64,000 nt of DNA from Candidatus Vicinibacter proximus (GTDB lineage: Bacteria; Bacteroidota; Bacteroidia; Chitinophagales; Saprospiraceae), in assembly GCA_016713905.1 (NCBI GenBank), contig JADJOE010000001.1, positions 676,001 through 740,000 of the forward strand. The letters are read 5' to 3'. Made by a program: the position numbers and the translations under genes. The notes below the pieces were generated by a model. That model was given only the letters and a program-made list of their open reading frames with translations, ran no database searches and was not told the origin of the DNA. This document shows, piece by piece, positions 35,101 to 42,274 of the stretch; within the stretch, counting starts at the first letter, position 1; every line of letters starts with the position of its first letter.

Positions 35101-36519
35101 TTCAATACCCTGCAGTGTAAATATTGGAAGATAAACGATTAAAATTATAATCTGTCCGAATACGGCACTGTTCATCATTTTTGAGGCAGATGATTTTACA
35201 TTATTATCCATTTCTGACTGTGTGAGTCTGTTAATATGGACAAAACTTTTACTGTGGGTTAATTGGTGCATGACTGCTTCTACGATGATTACTGCTCCAT
35301 CTACAATTAGACCAAAATCCAAAGCACCAAGACTCATCAGATTCCCGCTGACCCCGAAAGTATTCATCAATATTATGGCGAATAACATTGCCAATGGAAT
35401 GACCGATGCTACAAGAATACCTGCGCGAAAATTCCCAAGAAATAAGACAAGAATGAAGACAACGATTAAAGCTCCTTCCAATAGATTTTTCTCAACAGTG
35501 CTAATTGCGTTATTCACCATTTTAGTACGATCAAGAAACGGTTCGATGACAACTCCTTCAGGTAAAGTTTTTTGGATTTGGGAAATCCTTTCCTTAACAT
35601 TTTTAATAACTTCGCTACTGTTGGCTCCTTTTAGCATCATCACGATGGCTCCGGAAACCTCACCCTGGTCATTTAGACACATGGCACCATAACGAGTCGC
35701 AAAGCCAATATTGATGTCAGCAACATCCCTTAAAAAAATTGGGGTGCCCAATTCAGAAGTTTTTACCAGGATGCCTTGAATATCTTCTTTGCTGTTAAGT
35801 ATGCCTTCACTCCGTATATATAGAACTGATGGTCCTTTCTCAATGTATGCACCGCCAGTATTCTGATTATTTTCTTCGAGGGCAGTAAAAACGTCATGGA
35901 GCGTTATATGGAATGCCTGCAACTTATCAGGGTGTACAGAAATTTCATATTGTTTTAATTTACCACCAAAGCTACTTACTTCTGCAACCCCTTTAACACC
36001 TAGCAATTGTCGTCTGACAATCCAGTCCTGAATTGTTCTTAACTCCGTTGCATCGTATTTTGTTTCAAATCCTTTTTCAGGTCTTACTACGTATTGATAT
36101 ATTTCTCCCAATCCTGTGCTGATGGGACCTAATTCAGGAGTTCCAATACCCTGTGGAATTTGAGTCTGTACTTGTTGCAGACGTTCTGCTACCTGTTGAC
36201 GGGCCCAGTATATATCGGTGGCGTCGTCGAATACTACAGTTACCAGAGACAATCCAAACCGTGAAAAGCTTCTGATTTCTTTAAGTCCATTTATATTGCT
36301 GTTTGCTTGTTCGATTGGGTAAGTTACCAGTCGTTCAATATCCGTTGCTCCAAATGAAGGTGCAATAGTGATTACCTGCACTTGATTATCGGTTATATCC
36401 GGCACTGCATCAATTGGTAATTGTGTTGCTTGATATGAACCATAGACTATAAGCATTATGGTGAATAATCCAATCAAGAGTTTATTTTTTATTGAGAATT
36501 CAATGATATGGTTGAGCAT
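32164..36519 (-). CDS. cusA: Heavy-metal RND pump (CusA/CzcA) fused to outer-membrane channel (CusC/TolC-like)
   Basis: Residues 1-1039 are a complete heavy-metal-efflux RND pump of the CusA/CzcA type: first helix near residue 12, porter motifs such as APSFGATDIERLVTYPIEQ, the proton-relay helix with GALDFGLIVDGAVIIVEA, and a final helix ending LYVIFEK. Met1040 then begins MKSVKHSITTILIIILSSTINTHAQ, which looks like a standard signal peptide. Residues 1065-1451 form a TolC-family channel with long helices. No stop separates the two. The pump would expel metal ions with proton exchange, and the channel half would need cleavage at the internal signal to reach the outer membrane. Fused genes of this length are known in Bacteroidota. 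The substrate metal is not determined. Confidence 0.88.
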   Translation of the reverse strand: MLNHIIEFSIKNKLLIGLFTIMLIVYGSYQATQLPIDAVPDITDNQVQVITIAPSFGATDIERLVTYPIEQANSNINGLKEIRSFSRFGLSLVTVVFDDATDIYWARQQVAERLQQVQTQIPQGIGTPELGPISTGLGEIYQYVVRPEKGFETKYDATELRTIQDWIVRRQLLGVKGVAEVSSFGGKLKQYEISVHPDKLQAFHITLHDVFTALEENNQNTGGAYIEKGPSVLYIRSEGILNSKEDIQGILVKTSELGTPIFLRDVADINIGFATRYGAMCLNDQGEVSGAIVMMLKGANSSEVIKNVKERISQIQKTLPEGVVIEPFLDRTKMVNNAISTVEKNLLEGALIVVFILVLFLGNFRAGILVASVIPLAMLFAIILMNTFGVSGNLMSLGALDFGLIVDGAVIIVEAVMHQLTHSKSFVHINRLTQSEMDNNVKSSASKMMNSAVFGQIIILIVYLPIFTLQGIEGKMFKPMAQTVAFALVGAFLLSLTYIPMMSAIVLSKKLRHEPNISDRIMFRIEKLYQNSLTKILEFPKTVLLLAFTLFTLAIIRLTMLGGEFIPALEEGDFAVDTRVLTGSNLKTTIEHTQKAAHILITDFPEVEKVVTKIGSGEVPTDPMPMEASDMMVILKDKKKWTSAKTFDELAEKMSLSLQNVPGITASFQYPVQMRFNELMTGARQDVVCKIFGEDLDTLASYAEKLGALVNQVEGSQNLYIEPISGIPQIIINFERDVVAQYKLSIKDINNVINTAFAGYSAGQIYEGEKRFELIVRLNLDQRKKLDDVKNLLIPTPDGQNIPLYLLAKVEIKNGPNQIQREDAKRRIVVGFNIEGRDIQSIVDELTLKVEENIKFPAGYYVTYGGAFENLIAAKKRLSVAVPVSLILIFILLFFAFNSIRHSLLIYTAIPLSAIGGILFLSIRGMPFSISAGVGFIALFGVAVLNGIVLIAEFNRQKESGLKDLHRIVLMGSKVRLRPVLMTAMVASLGFLPMALSDGAGAEVQRPLATVVIGGLIVATLLTLFVLPVLYVIFEKNIKMKSVKHSITTILIIILSSTINTHAQKSFTMEEAVDQALKHNLSLKTIKANAEHKREIIKSAFDIPFTNISSDIGQINSVYTDFAFGINQSVSLPIVYKRQRKVYEQEYQIQLSFMNLKQADIKKIVMQNFSNLIILIEKENILNKSDSIFSVLVQQATLRYDKGESNIMEKTTYDLMLGNIRLQKTNVQQNLVVIKNNLKNLLNISFDFEPEFKTIKFEPPPIQSKIINNQHPIVHAAEQQILLAHQMTQLEKSKLLPIMSLGYSNMSMRGTGADNVLYNSSKRFNSVMIGIGIPISFKAQKARINASHYIEKEADLSKEEQIQRLQNSIINSMLNYQNLLASVEYFENYALQNANILVQTIDTQLKKGDINYLEWVMIMNQTITVQNDYLNAVKELNDSIIEINYLNSTNY

Positions 36520-36860
36520 GCACTATTTTTTAAAGGTCAATAATTTCAAAAAAAAAAATTAAGACATAGAATAAATTTAAATTTAATTATAAATTTTCAT
36601 TATACATTTTAAATATAATTGAAAATAGTTTGTCTATCCAATGACTGATTTAAAAACTAAATAATCTAATTAAAGGGAAAATGGTTTGCAAATAAGGTTA
36701 GACGAGTAATCTCTAATATTTAAATATTGTCTAAAGTAGACATTACAATTTTCTTTAAATGAAAATTAAATTCTTTTACAAGAAAAATTTATACATCAAC
36801 AAAAAAGATGTATCCAATATTTTAACTATTAGATAGTACCGAATTGATTTGCAAGAATTA
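36520..36860. other. AT-rich region between the small metal-locus gene and the pump gene
   Basis: This 341-bp region lies upstream of the pump gene on the reverse strand and probably holds its promoter. It contains an 11-base A run near 36548-36558, an inverted repeat at 36729-36743, and a 7-bp stem with a 9-base loop (36791-36813) followed on the reverse strand by a T-rich stretch, which may end the transcript of the 132-residue gene. No ORF was recognised. Confidence 0.45.
36729..36743. promoter_or_regulatory. Inverted repeat, possible operator upstream of metal efflux genes
   Basis: TGTCTA-AAG-TAGACA is a perfect 6-bp inverted repeat with a 3-base centre, about 210 bp before the pump start. 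The half-site TGTCTA occurs again about 100 bp closer to the gene. It could bind a metal-responsive regulator, though none is encoded nearby. Confidence 0.25.
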
Positions 36861-37259
36861 TTATGCTGCTAACCTGGGAGGCTGCCAGATTTTGGACAAA
36901 TGATTAGCATATTTAAAATTATTCTTATATGCAATAATATCGTTCTTTTCAATAGTAGCTATTGCCAAAATTTCCTTGACATAGTAAACTGTAGGTAGTT
37001 CCAAAAAATCAGATGATATTAAACTTACATTCGACTTGAATGGTAACTTCATATCTTTATCATAATCCTCATCAATTGTAAGATGATGTGCATAATGAAT
37101 GGCAATAAACTTGAATAAATTCATTTCAGGGTCTTGGCTGCTATGTTCCAAATAATGCTCAATCAAAGTTGAAATCCTCAGTAGTTGGAAAAATTCAGAT
37201 TTGCCCAGGAGGAACACAATTAAAATGGATATGGCCACAAATTTTCTCACCAAACGCAA
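36861..37259 (-). CDS. Small exported His-containing protein of the metal efflux locus, function unknown
   Basis: This 132-residue protein begins with a signal-like segment (FVAISILIVFLLG). The centre carries a His/acid-rich stretch: IEHYLEH, then FIAIHYAHHLTIDEDYDKDMKLPFK, and the C-terminus ends IWQPPRLAA. I recall similar small proteins with an HYAH...DYD-x-DMKLPFK pattern beside Cus/Czc efflux genes in Bacteroidota, but no function is known to me. The His and Asp residues could bind the exported metal in the periplasm. The only plausible start is a TTG at 37259. About 340 bp separate it from the pump gene on the same strand. Confidence 0.6.
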   Translation of the reverse strand: MRLVRKFVAISILIVFLLGKSEFFQLLRISTLIEHYLEHSSQDPEMNLFKFIAIHYAHHLTIDEDYDKDMKLPFKSNVSLISSDFLELPTVYYVKEILAIATIEKNDIIAYKNNFKYANHLSKIWQPPRLAA

Positions 37260-37401
37260 ATATACCTCAGTTATAAGAAACCCAACGGAAAATAAGATAA
37301 AATGTTTTGAATCATAAAATAAATTTGAAGTATTTCATAAGTGTTTTAAGCAATACCTTCCTGTGGGTTATTTCACCAGTATGGATTTACTACTCCAAAT
37401 A

Positions 37402-39759
37402 TTAATCATTTAGGACTATTTTTCCTGTTTTACAAAATGCTTTACCACAAATTTTCCAGATGTATAAACCAGATTGAGAAAGTTTAACAGGGATAGAAAT
37501 TAATTGTTCTGTATTTATATTCTCCAGATTTTGGCTGAACAATAGCTGTCCTTGTACACTGAATATATTAAGTTGGACGGATCCTTCATAAAGATTTTGG
37601 ATAAATTTAAGTTGCAAATTTTCCCGTGTTGATGGATTGGTAAAGTAAAAGAAATCTGCTATCTTGTTATGGTAACTGCTGACCCCAACAGGGGCTTTAC
37701 TCAAAATGGGCACTTGATAAAAGCTTAATGCACCTATATATCTGGAATTCTTAATATAAGGTCCCTGATAGATTGTTGATGTATTATGATAGTAAATTTC
37801 AGGCAAGTAAGTTAAAAAATTTCCCCCAGCGCCGGTTTTGAGATCTAAAAATATGGTGTCATTACTGGTACTTATTTCATTGATTACATAGGGCAAGTCA
37901 TCCAGATAAAAATAATCTTTTAGTCTGATGTTAACATTGGCTACCGTGGTATCACCGGGAATGATAAATTCCTTAACACCTGGTTCGAATATCAGTGCGA
38001 TTCTGTTTTTATCCGATGAAGTGTAAAAAGCATACTTGAGATTTGGGGCAGAAATATCCTGAAGATCCTGCTTGTTGTAAAAATCTCTTTCTACCAGGGG
38101 TGTGAGCCATTCTGCAAGTTTTTTATATCCATTAACCGAATAGTGACAACCATCATGTTCAGGCAGGCCGTTGGTGCTCATTACCGTAATGTCTTGGTAG
38201 GATTTTGGAAGATTTCGTTGGACTTCGCGGACACCGCTATTATCACCTGTACCACAGCCATGATGTATTTGAACAACATAGATTTTTTGAAGTTTCGGGT
38301 AGTCATTTTTCCAATCCTGGTAAAGCGCTAGGAAATTTTCAAAGTATTGTGGTGTAGCATTGCTTTCACCCTGATACCAGAAAAGGATTTTGGCTGAATG
38401 CGCAAGTTTTGATTGATTAGCTCGATAGAGAAGGCTGCCATAAATTCCGTTAGGTTCATAAGGGTTTAAATCATTGCGCTGGTGTTGCTGTATGGTAGTT
38501 CCTCCTACGCCACCGTTAATTACACAGACAGGTACTTTATGATTATTTACAATATTTTTTGCAAGCTGCATTCCCCATGCACCGATATTCGGACCACCTC
38601 CATATCCTGTTGCGATGGCGTGAGTAAAGAAGGTGTCTTTTTTGTCTTGTGAATAATTGAGGCCAAATGTTTTTATAAACGGATCAGAATCGGTTGATCC
38701 ACCAAAAATGGAATTAGATTGTCCATTAATCAGAATTACATCTCCACACAAAAGGTGGTCCCGAATATATAATGAACTGTCTCTGTCAGGAGCTTGTGCA
38801 GTTAATTCAATTCGATAATCTGAAAGCCCAGATAAAAGAATTGGAGAAAATTCATACAGAGCTTTTTGTTCTTTGAAATTAAGCTTTACGGAAGTTTTGG
38901 ATTTCAATTCTTTATTTTCGAATAATTTTAAGTGTACCGAATCAAAGTGAGCATCAAAGCAGTATCCCTTCACGTCAAATTTACAATAGTCATTTTCATC
39001 TCTTGCATAAAAGTGATGATTTCCCGGAACAGAAACCAGGCTTGAATCAAGGATTGGTGGTCCGGGTATTTTGTATTCTGTCATCAGTTTTTTCTGAATA
39101 GAATCTCTGGTAACTTTGGGAAGCAATCCAGAAAATAAAATGATACAACTTATATTGCCATTATAAAAATAAGATCTGTTATATGCACCAATGAATAAAG
39201 TCGAATCGGTGTTAGTTGGGCAATATGCAGAATCGGCGAATTTACCGTTTACATAGAATGCTCCATTTTGTGTGCTTTGGTTGTATTCAGCAATGATCAA
39301 AGCGGGATCTAAACCTGGATCGACAGTGGAGACAACCTGGCTGTTAAAATTTCCCTGATGCAGCATTTGAGGATTAGTATTTCCTGCCAACCATAGCGTT
39401 CTGTTTGCTCCTCCTAAAATGTTATAGGAAGGAGCATTCGTTTTAACAATTAGAAACAATGTGTAATCCTTTTGAACAGGAAAAACAGGGGGTAGATCCA
39501 AGTACGCGCTACTCCCATTTAATTGAATTGCAGGCAAGCCATTAATTCCGTTTTTTATTAATTTTGGTCTGGCCTTCTGATTGGTTTGTATCGCATTTAT
39601 GTCCGTTGTATGGTCTTTCCAGGAAACGACACTGCTGTCTGTACCAAGACTTACCCCAGTATTTGCATTCAGATGAAATATTGGTTTAAAGTTCTGCTGG
39701 CCATTTGTTGTAAGACTGTAGAGAAAATGTACTATAATTAAAAAACGTCCCACTGACAT
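37402..39759 (-). CDS. Secreted SGNH/sialate O-acetylesterase-like protein with lectin-like and T9SS domains
   Basis: From the ATG at 39759 the product is 785 residues with a signal peptide (FLIIVHFLYSLTTNGQ). Residues 20-220 look like a concanavalin/LamG-type sugar-binding domain (GLPAIQLNGSSAYLDL). Residues 330-570 hold the esterase: nucleophile motif ILINGQSNS, then FWYQGESNA, and the Asp/His motif LPEHDGCHYSVNGY, as in the SASA (carbohydrate esterase) family that removes acetyl groups from sugars. The C-terminus is a T9SS sorting domain (FSVQGQLLFSQNL ... GLYIWKICGKAFCKTGKIVL). The frame extends to a TTG at 39804, but a -7-like box overlaps that codon, so the inner ATG is preferred. Confidence 0.82.
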   Translation of the reverse strand: MSVGRFLIIVHFLYSLTTNGQQNFKPIFHLNANTGVSLGTDSSVVSWKDHTTDINAIQTNQKARPKLIKNGINGLPAIQLNGSSAYLDLPPVFPVQKDYTLFLIVKTNAPSYNILGGANRTLWLAGNTNPQMLHQGNFNSQVVSTVDPGLDPALIIAEYNQSTQNGAFYVNGKFADSAYCPTNTDSTLFIGAYNRSYFYNGNISCIILFSGLLPKVTRDSIQKKLMTEYKIPGPPILDSSLVSVPGNHHFYARDENDYCKFDVKGYCFDAHFDSVHLKLFENKELKSKTSVKLNFKEQKALYEFSPILLSGLSDYRIELTAQAPDRDSSLYIRDHLLCGDVILINGQSNSIFGGSTDSDPFIKTFGLNYSQDKKDTFFTHAIATGYGGGPNIGAWGMQLAKNIVNNHKVPVCVINGGVGGTTIQQHQRNDLNPYEPNGIYGSLLYRANQSKLAHSAKILFWYQGESNATPQYFENFLALYQDWKNDYPKLQKIYVVQIHHGCGTGDNSGVREVQRNLPKSYQDITVMSTNGLPEHDGCHYSVNGYKKLAEWLTPLVERDFYNKQDLQDISAPNLKYAFYTSSDKNRIALIFEPGVKEFIIPGDTTVANVNIRLKDYFYLDDLPYVINEISTSNDTIFLDLKTGAGGNFLTYLPEIYYHNTSTIYQGPYIKNSRYIGALSFYQVPILSKAPVGVSSYHNKIADFFYFTNPSTRENLQLKFIQNLYEGSVQLNIFSVQGQLLFSQNLENINTEQLISIPVKLSQSGLYIWKICGKAFCKTGKIVLND

Positions 39760-39801
39760 AGGTTTGTTGAACAAGGTAAGCAGGAATTTTATAATTTTCA
39801 A

Positions 39802-39809
39802 CAAATTTA
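39802..39809 (-). promoter_or_regulatory. Candidate -7 element of the esterase gene
   Basis: Read on the reverse strand this is TAAATTTG, a full match to the Bacteroidota -7 box. It overlaps the upstream TTG start candidate (39804) and would place the transcript start near 39796, supporting translation from the ATG at 39759. No clear -33 partner is seen. Confidence 0.35.
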
Positions 39810-39820
39810 TAAAAGCAGGA

Positions 39821-40573
39821 CTATGGTAAATTAAATCCCGTAAAGTTTTGGGCGAGACTTATAGAAGAATCTACTATATTTTCTTTTAACATTTCAATTT
39901 TCCCATCTTCAAGATGATACATTGCACCTACTATGAGTATTTCTTTTTTGTTTATTAATTCTTTAAGATAAGGATCAGAATGTTTTAAATAATTAACACC
40001 ATGAATCACATTCGCCCGAACAGCGGCATCAAAGTAATTGGTCTGATTTTCATCCAGGATTGCCTCCTCCTCTTCGGATTTAATATAATTTATTATGGAC
40101 TGAATATGGTCGCCCGAGATATCATTTTTATGCTCAATGAATGCGCCAATCGCACCACAGTTTTCATGCCCAAGAACCACGACTAAACGGGCATTTAGAT
40201 GTTCAACTGCATATTCAATGCTTCCGAGTTCAAAGTCGCCAATTACATTCCCTGCAGTGCGAATAACAAAGATATCGCCAAGACCCTGATCAAAGATTAG
40301 TTCTGGGGGAACTCTAGAGTCCGAGCAAGATACTATTATTGCAAAGGGATGCTGACCTTTTTGTAATTCTTTTATTCTAGAAAGGGTCTGGTCCGGATGT
40401 AAAGGGCGCTCTGTCATAAATCTTTCATTACCCTGAATAAGTCTTTCTAAAGAAGAGTTGACATCGAGCTCGAGTAAGTGGCAAGTGGATTTAGCTTTAG
40501 TGCATCCCAAAATATAGAAGCTGATCAAGATACACGACACACAAACAGAATATAAATATTTTACTGGTTTCAT
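39821..40573 (-). CDS. Beta-class carbonic anhydrase, lipoprotein
   Basis: This 250-residue enzyme shows the beta-carbonic anhydrase zinc site: CSDSRVPPE near residue 84 (Cys and the Asp-Arg dyad) and GHENCGAIGAF near residue 138 (His and Cys). It interconverts CO2 and bicarbonate. An N-terminal lipoprotein signal (LISFYILGC, Cys24) implies export and membrane anchoring, whereas many beta enzymes are cytoplasmic. The substrate-side sequence FVIRTAGNVI is intact, so the enzyme is expected to be active. It lies 62 bp upstream of the esterase start on the same strand. Confidence 0.9.
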   Translation of the reverse strand: MKPVKYLYSVCVSCILISFYILGCTKAKSTCHLLELDVNSSLERLIQGNERFMTERPLHPDQTLSRIKELQKGQHPFAIIVSCSDSRVPPELIFDQGLGDIFVIRTAGNVIGDFELGSIEYAVEHLNARLVVVLGHENCGAIGAFIEHKNDISGDHIQSIINYIKSEEEEAILDENQTNYFDAAVRANVIHGVNYLKHSDPYLKELINKKEILIVGAMYHLEDGKIEMLKENIVDSSISLAQNFTGFNLP

Positions 40574-41158
40574 GGTCAGAAGTTATTATTCATGATATCT
40601 ATACCTAACTGTTTAACATTGTGAGCTGAAACTTCCCAAATAAACGATCCCATCCGGTAAATCCATTGACCAATATCACGACTATTTCATTTCGTTTCAA
40701 ATAATTTCAGCAATCCTAATGTGACTAATTTTCGATACCATTTTTGTTCGATTTTACCATGGCAAAAATCAACACTATAACCTAACTCTAACTGCCAGCA
40801 AATACCAAATCACTCTTCATGATTTAAGCTAAAATGCCCAAGGAAATTATTTATATTAACTCGCCAAATTCAACTAGGTCAATAAAACAAAAATATTAAA
40901 ATTAAGACATTCGACAAATGACCATCATCATGCTATTAAATGATTTTAATTTAGTGGAGAAGCTAATGGGTTATAGAAATCGTTGGGATGGTCAGATACA
41001 AAATTAGAGACTAATTCTCAAAAGGAATTGTTTGTAATCCGTGCAGACGATTTGTTTTCTAATTTTAGAAAAAGTAAAATTTGAGTGAGTTTAATTCCAA
41101 ATATGTAATTTATTTCTTTAAAATGAACGTGTTTTATAGACTTATTCATGGTAAAAAA
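40574..41158. other. Intergenic region with no recognised gene
   Basis: This gap of about 585 bp lies between the carbonic anhydrase start and the terminator of the DUF4440 gene. I see short AT-rich stretches but no ORF with coding character, RNA gene or clear promoter. Confidence 0.5.
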
Positions 41159-41184
41159 ATGGGACCTTCATTTGAAGGTCCCAT
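41159..41184 (-). terminator. Strong intrinsic terminator after the DUF4440 lipoprotein gene
   Basis: A perfect 12-bp stem (ATGGGACCTTCA with TGAAGGTCCCAT) and a 2-base loop in DNA lie 45 bp past the stop at 41229. On the reverse strand the stem is followed by a run of T; the forward strand also shows TTTTC, so it could work in both directions. Confidence 0.8.
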
Positions 41185-41228
41185 TTTCTTTATTGTCGGA
41201 TCAGAGGGAATAAGATTTTTTTTATTAA

Positions 41229-41714
41229 TTATTTCTTATCTGAAGTGGAACTAACGTTCATGTCTCTAACACAAACATATTTGCCATCCCGCTTTTGAAA
41301 AAGTGACATATAATGACCCTTTTTTGTTTCAGCCCCAGTGGAGTCTAATCGAGTCCAGGACCCGATTTCTACTGCCATGTTACCATCAGCGAAGAGATCT
41401 ACCACCTTGTAAACGTTTGAACTATTGGTACTGTCTTTGGCAATATCGTCAGCTATTTTTGCCTGGATGGCAGCCTTTCCTGAAACCGGTTCGGAATTTC
41501 TACCATAGCTAATCGCGTCATCACTATAATAAGCAGCCACTGCAGCAGCATCTTTAGCTTTTTCTCCTGCAGCAAAAGCATCTTCCATTTTTTGGATGTC
41601 CATTTTTAAAGCATCCATGTCAATGGGTTTTGGAGCCTCAACAGGTTTCGCGCATGAACTAAGGAATAGAGCAATTCCTCCTGCCAGAATGGACAATTGT
41701 TGGTTAACTTTCAT
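41229..41714 (-). CDS. DUF4440/SnoaL-like lipoprotein
   Basis: The 161-residue protein has a lipoprotein signal (IALFLSSC, Cys21) and a single NTF2-fold domain of the DUF4440/SnoaL type: MEDAFAAGEKAKDAAAVAAYYSDDAISYG, then VSGKAAIQAKIADDI and the C-terminal strands MSLFQKRDGKYVCVRDMNV. Such domains bind small ligands or act as ketosteroid isomerase-like enzymes, but no catalytic residues can be assigned here. It is monocistronic, with its own strong terminator. Confidence 0.75.
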   Translation of the reverse strand: MKVNQQLSILAGGIALFLSSCAKPVEAPKPIDMDALKMDIQKMEDAFAAGEKAKDAAAVAAYYSDDAISYGRNSEPVSGKAAIQAKIADDIAKDSTNSSNVYKVVDLFADGNMAVEIGSWTRLDSTGAETKKGHYMSLFQKRDGKYVCVRDMNVSSTSDKK

Positions 41715-42171
41715 TTTAATTTGTTTTGTTTGTTTAAATAATTTTGCAATTTAGGAAAATTATTTAACTTCTATTAGATTAGAGTTCAGGAAGATGAAAT
41801 CTAATTTTGATAAATTCTTTCCAAATTTTATACCCAAATATGTTGAGAGTAAATTCACTGTATTGAATAAGCAACAATTCTTGATAAATGGAATTATTCA
41901 GAATAGACTAGTGAAAAAGCATTATTGATAATTATACAAATATCCATTCCAGATAGTCCAATGCCAAATCCTGAAAACTTTGCTAAAATTGTTAAGGTTA
42001 GTTTATTCCTTTGAAAATGCGAACATTATTTTACGAATAATCAAGCCACCCACACCAGAAAGTCAGTGACGTAAATGATTATAAAAAGTTGTAAAACACA
42101 GAAATACAAATTAAAATAGTTTATATATATAAGTTTTAATACTGTATCTTTCATGAATACCCCAAATCGAG
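41715..42171. other. Divergent intergenic region before the polysaccharide operon
   Basis: This AT-rich stretch separates the DUF4440 gene from the polysaccharide operon. A 44-codon ORF (41794-41928, +) is present but has no sign of being real. Nothing else is recognised apart from the promoter and hairpin listed separately. Confidence 0.45.
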
Positions 42172-42179
42172 TAATTTTG
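42172..42179 (+). promoter_or_regulatory. Candidate -7 element of the polysaccharide operon
   Basis: TAATTTTG matches TAnnTTTG, with TTTC 19 bases upstream in place of TTTG. It predicts a leader of about 90 bases that includes the hairpin at 42243-42260. Confidence 0.4.
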
Positions 42180-42242
42180 TTGCTCATTTTGTTTTAAGTT
42201 TTACATAACCATTATTGCATAAACGGGAAAAACGAAATTGTG

Positions 42243-42260
42243 AAGCCCTCAAAAGGGCTT
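42243..42260 (+). promoter_or_regulatory. Leader hairpin 14 bp before the first gene of the polysaccharide operon
   Basis: AAGCCCT-CAAA-AGGGCTT is a perfect 7-bp stem with a 4-base loop in the predicted 5-prime leader, close to the start codon at 42275. It is not followed by a T run, so it is not a terminator. It may affect translation or bind an antitermination factor of the NusG-like type used at Bacteroidota capsule loci; the role is inferred. Confidence 0.35.
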
Positions 42261-42274
42261 GAAAAAAGTAGCTT

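Noticed and set aside
35222..35692. 156-residue forward ORF antisense to the metal pump gene
   Set aside because: It lies fully within conserved pump sequence on the other strand and shows no domain pattern.
41794..41928. 44-codon forward ORF starting MKSNFDKFFPNF in the gap before the polysaccharide operon
   Set aside because: It has no promoter, no recognisable family and an amino-acid make-up expected of AT-rich noncoding DNA.
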